A stretch of 64,000 nt of DNA from Paraburkholderia largidicola. Its GTDB lineage: Bacteria; Pseudomonadota; Gammaproteobacteria; Burkholderiales; Burkholderiaceae. Below are positions 63,386 to 64,000 of the stretch, in pieces (the first letter of the stretch is position 1; each line of letters opens with the position of its first letter). Under the pieces are notes generated by a model. That model did not search any database. It saw only the letters and a program-made list of their open reading frames with translations, and was not told where the DNA came from. Location: NCBI RefSeq assembly GCF_013426895.1, contig NZ_AP023176.1, positions 2,046,001 through 2,110,000 of the forward strand, in the 5' to 3' direction. The position numbers were made by a program, and so were the translations under genes.

Positions 63386-64000
63386 TCAGAAGGTGTGTTT
63401 GATGCCGACCATGGCACCCGTCTGGTTGCCGCCCGTCGTCACGTCGCCCGTCGCGCGCACACCGACGTTCAACCCGTTCGAGTTGGTGACGTACGATACT
63501 TCGGCGTAGAGATCCGTGCGTTTGGACAGAAAGTAGTCGGCCAGCAGCACGCCGCTGGTGGCCTTTTGTCCCGTGCCATGAATGCGTTCCTGATACCCGC
63601 CAAGCGAGAAGATCAGCGGCGAAGTAGGCTGCCACGACGCGCCCAGCCAGTACAGCAGCGAACTTTGCAGCGCCGTCGTGTTACGGATGTTGAGCCAGCG
63701 CGTTCCGACATACGCCCTCACAGGTCCGAACGTATAGGTCGCACCGCCCACGACGCGCATCTGCGTGGCATCCTGCGTGGCGATCGACGTCCCTTGCATC
63801 TGATCATAGGCAACGCCGACGTTGGCAGAGCCGTTTGCGTACTGCAGCGCGAAACTGTATTCGCGTCCGACCTTCGAATGGCCCGGCACCTGCGCGCCGT
63901 TGGGGATCGTCGAATCGAACCCGGTGCTATACAGCGCCGCGAACGTCACGCCCGAGAAACGCGCCGTATAGCGGACGGCATTGTCGGCACGCCCCACGAG
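63386..64000 (-). CDS. Gram-negative porin (N-terminus cut by window edge)
   Basis: At least 203 residues of the C-terminal half of a trimeric general porin. Repeated beta-strand patterns (EYSFALQYANGSANVGVAYD, then VRAYVGTRWLNIRNTTALQS) and the final strand GAMVGIKHTF with terminal Phe (BAM signal) are typical of Burkholderiaceae OpcP/OmpC-like porins. The true start is outside the window. It heads or precedes the aromatic-acid operon with the MFS gene 14 bases downstream. Confidence 0.9.
   Translation of the reverse strand, partial: LVGRADNAVRYTARFSGVTFAALYSTGFDSTIPNGAQVPGHSKVGREYSFALQYANGSANVGVAYDQMQGTSIATQDATQMRVVGGATYTFGPVRAYVGTRWLNIRNTTALQSSLLYWLGASWQPTSPLIFSLGGYQERIHGTGQKATSGVLLADYFLSKRTDLYAEVSYVTNSNGLNVGVRATGDVTTGGNQTGAMVGIKHTF

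Noticed and set aside
61977..63509. A 510-codon plus-strand frame opposite the aromatic-acid MFS gene
   Set aside because: Arg/Gln/His-rich composition, no family features and no ribosome site; shadow of the MFS gene.

Overview
The window looks like part of a beta-proteobacterial genome of the Burkholderiaceae (Paraburkholderia/Caballeronia type). The evidence is the high GC content with strong third-position GC bias, many LysR, AraC, GntR, TetR and LacI regulators each beside a small catabolic set, a Gram-negative porin ending in Phe, an Ohr peroxidase and a formate dehydrogenase of the Burkholderia NADP-type. I see no rRNA, tRNA, CRISPR array, insertion sequence or phage gene. About 90 percent of the window is coding, and most long open frames opposite the real genes are GC-driven shadows.

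Layout. 1-6.9 kb: an AraC regulator (cut by the left edge) divergent from an SDR, then a minus-strand operon BKACE > MFS > SDR > SDR with a divergent AraC regulator. 6.9-12.3 kb: a LysR regulator divergent from an aldehyde dehydrogenase > carboxymuconolactone-decarboxylase-like > quinone oxidoreductase set, then a formate dehydrogenase with Gln223. 12.4-22.2 kb: an eleven-gene minus-strand secretion operon mixing type II secretion (GspG, F, E, D) with type IV pilus assembly proteins (PilM, N, O, P-like). Its secretin is a lipoprotein with TPR repeats and a C-terminal cohesin-like domain. 22.3-27.9 kb: a 1885-residue exported multidomain protein (GH2-like, Ig-like repeats, three F5/8C discoidin domains), separated from the secretion operon only by a Rho-independent terminator; it is the obvious candidate cargo. 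27.9-28.6 kb: an AT-rich regulatory region with a LacI-type palindrome.

28.6-34.9 kb: Gfo/Idh oxidoreductase, zinc-type alcohol dehydrogenase, an Old Yellow Enzyme, a drug-type MFS exporter, a ureidoglycolate-lyase-like protein and a GFA protein. 35-43.2 kb: a compact minus-strand operon: acyl-CoA dehydrogenase > acyl-CoA ligase > citrate-synthase-like lyase > thioesterase > enoyl-CoA hydratase > EtfB > EtfA > small ORF > aldehyde dehydrogenase. It looks like a complete organic acid degradation pathway of unknown substrate. 43.3-47.4 kb: flavin reductase, MFS and RidA genes and a divergent LacI regulator. Near-identical palindromes (GAAAWCGWTTTC type) lie before both the acyl-CoA operon and the RidA/LacI promoters, tying 34.9-47.4 kb into one regulon.

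47.4-51.5 kb: SDR/LysR pair, then a TetR regulator with three copies of a TATCTA-N4-TAGATA operator before itself and before ohr and an exported esterase. 51.5-58.2 kb: HAD dehalogenase, L-fuconate dehydratase and a divergent GntR > ABC sugar importer operon ending in a strong terminator. 58.2-64 kb: GlxA-type AraC regulator, GNAT acetyltransferase, and a minus-strand operon porin (cut by the right edge) > aromatic-acid MFS > 4,5-dihydroxyphthalate decarboxylase-like > alpha/beta hydrolase.
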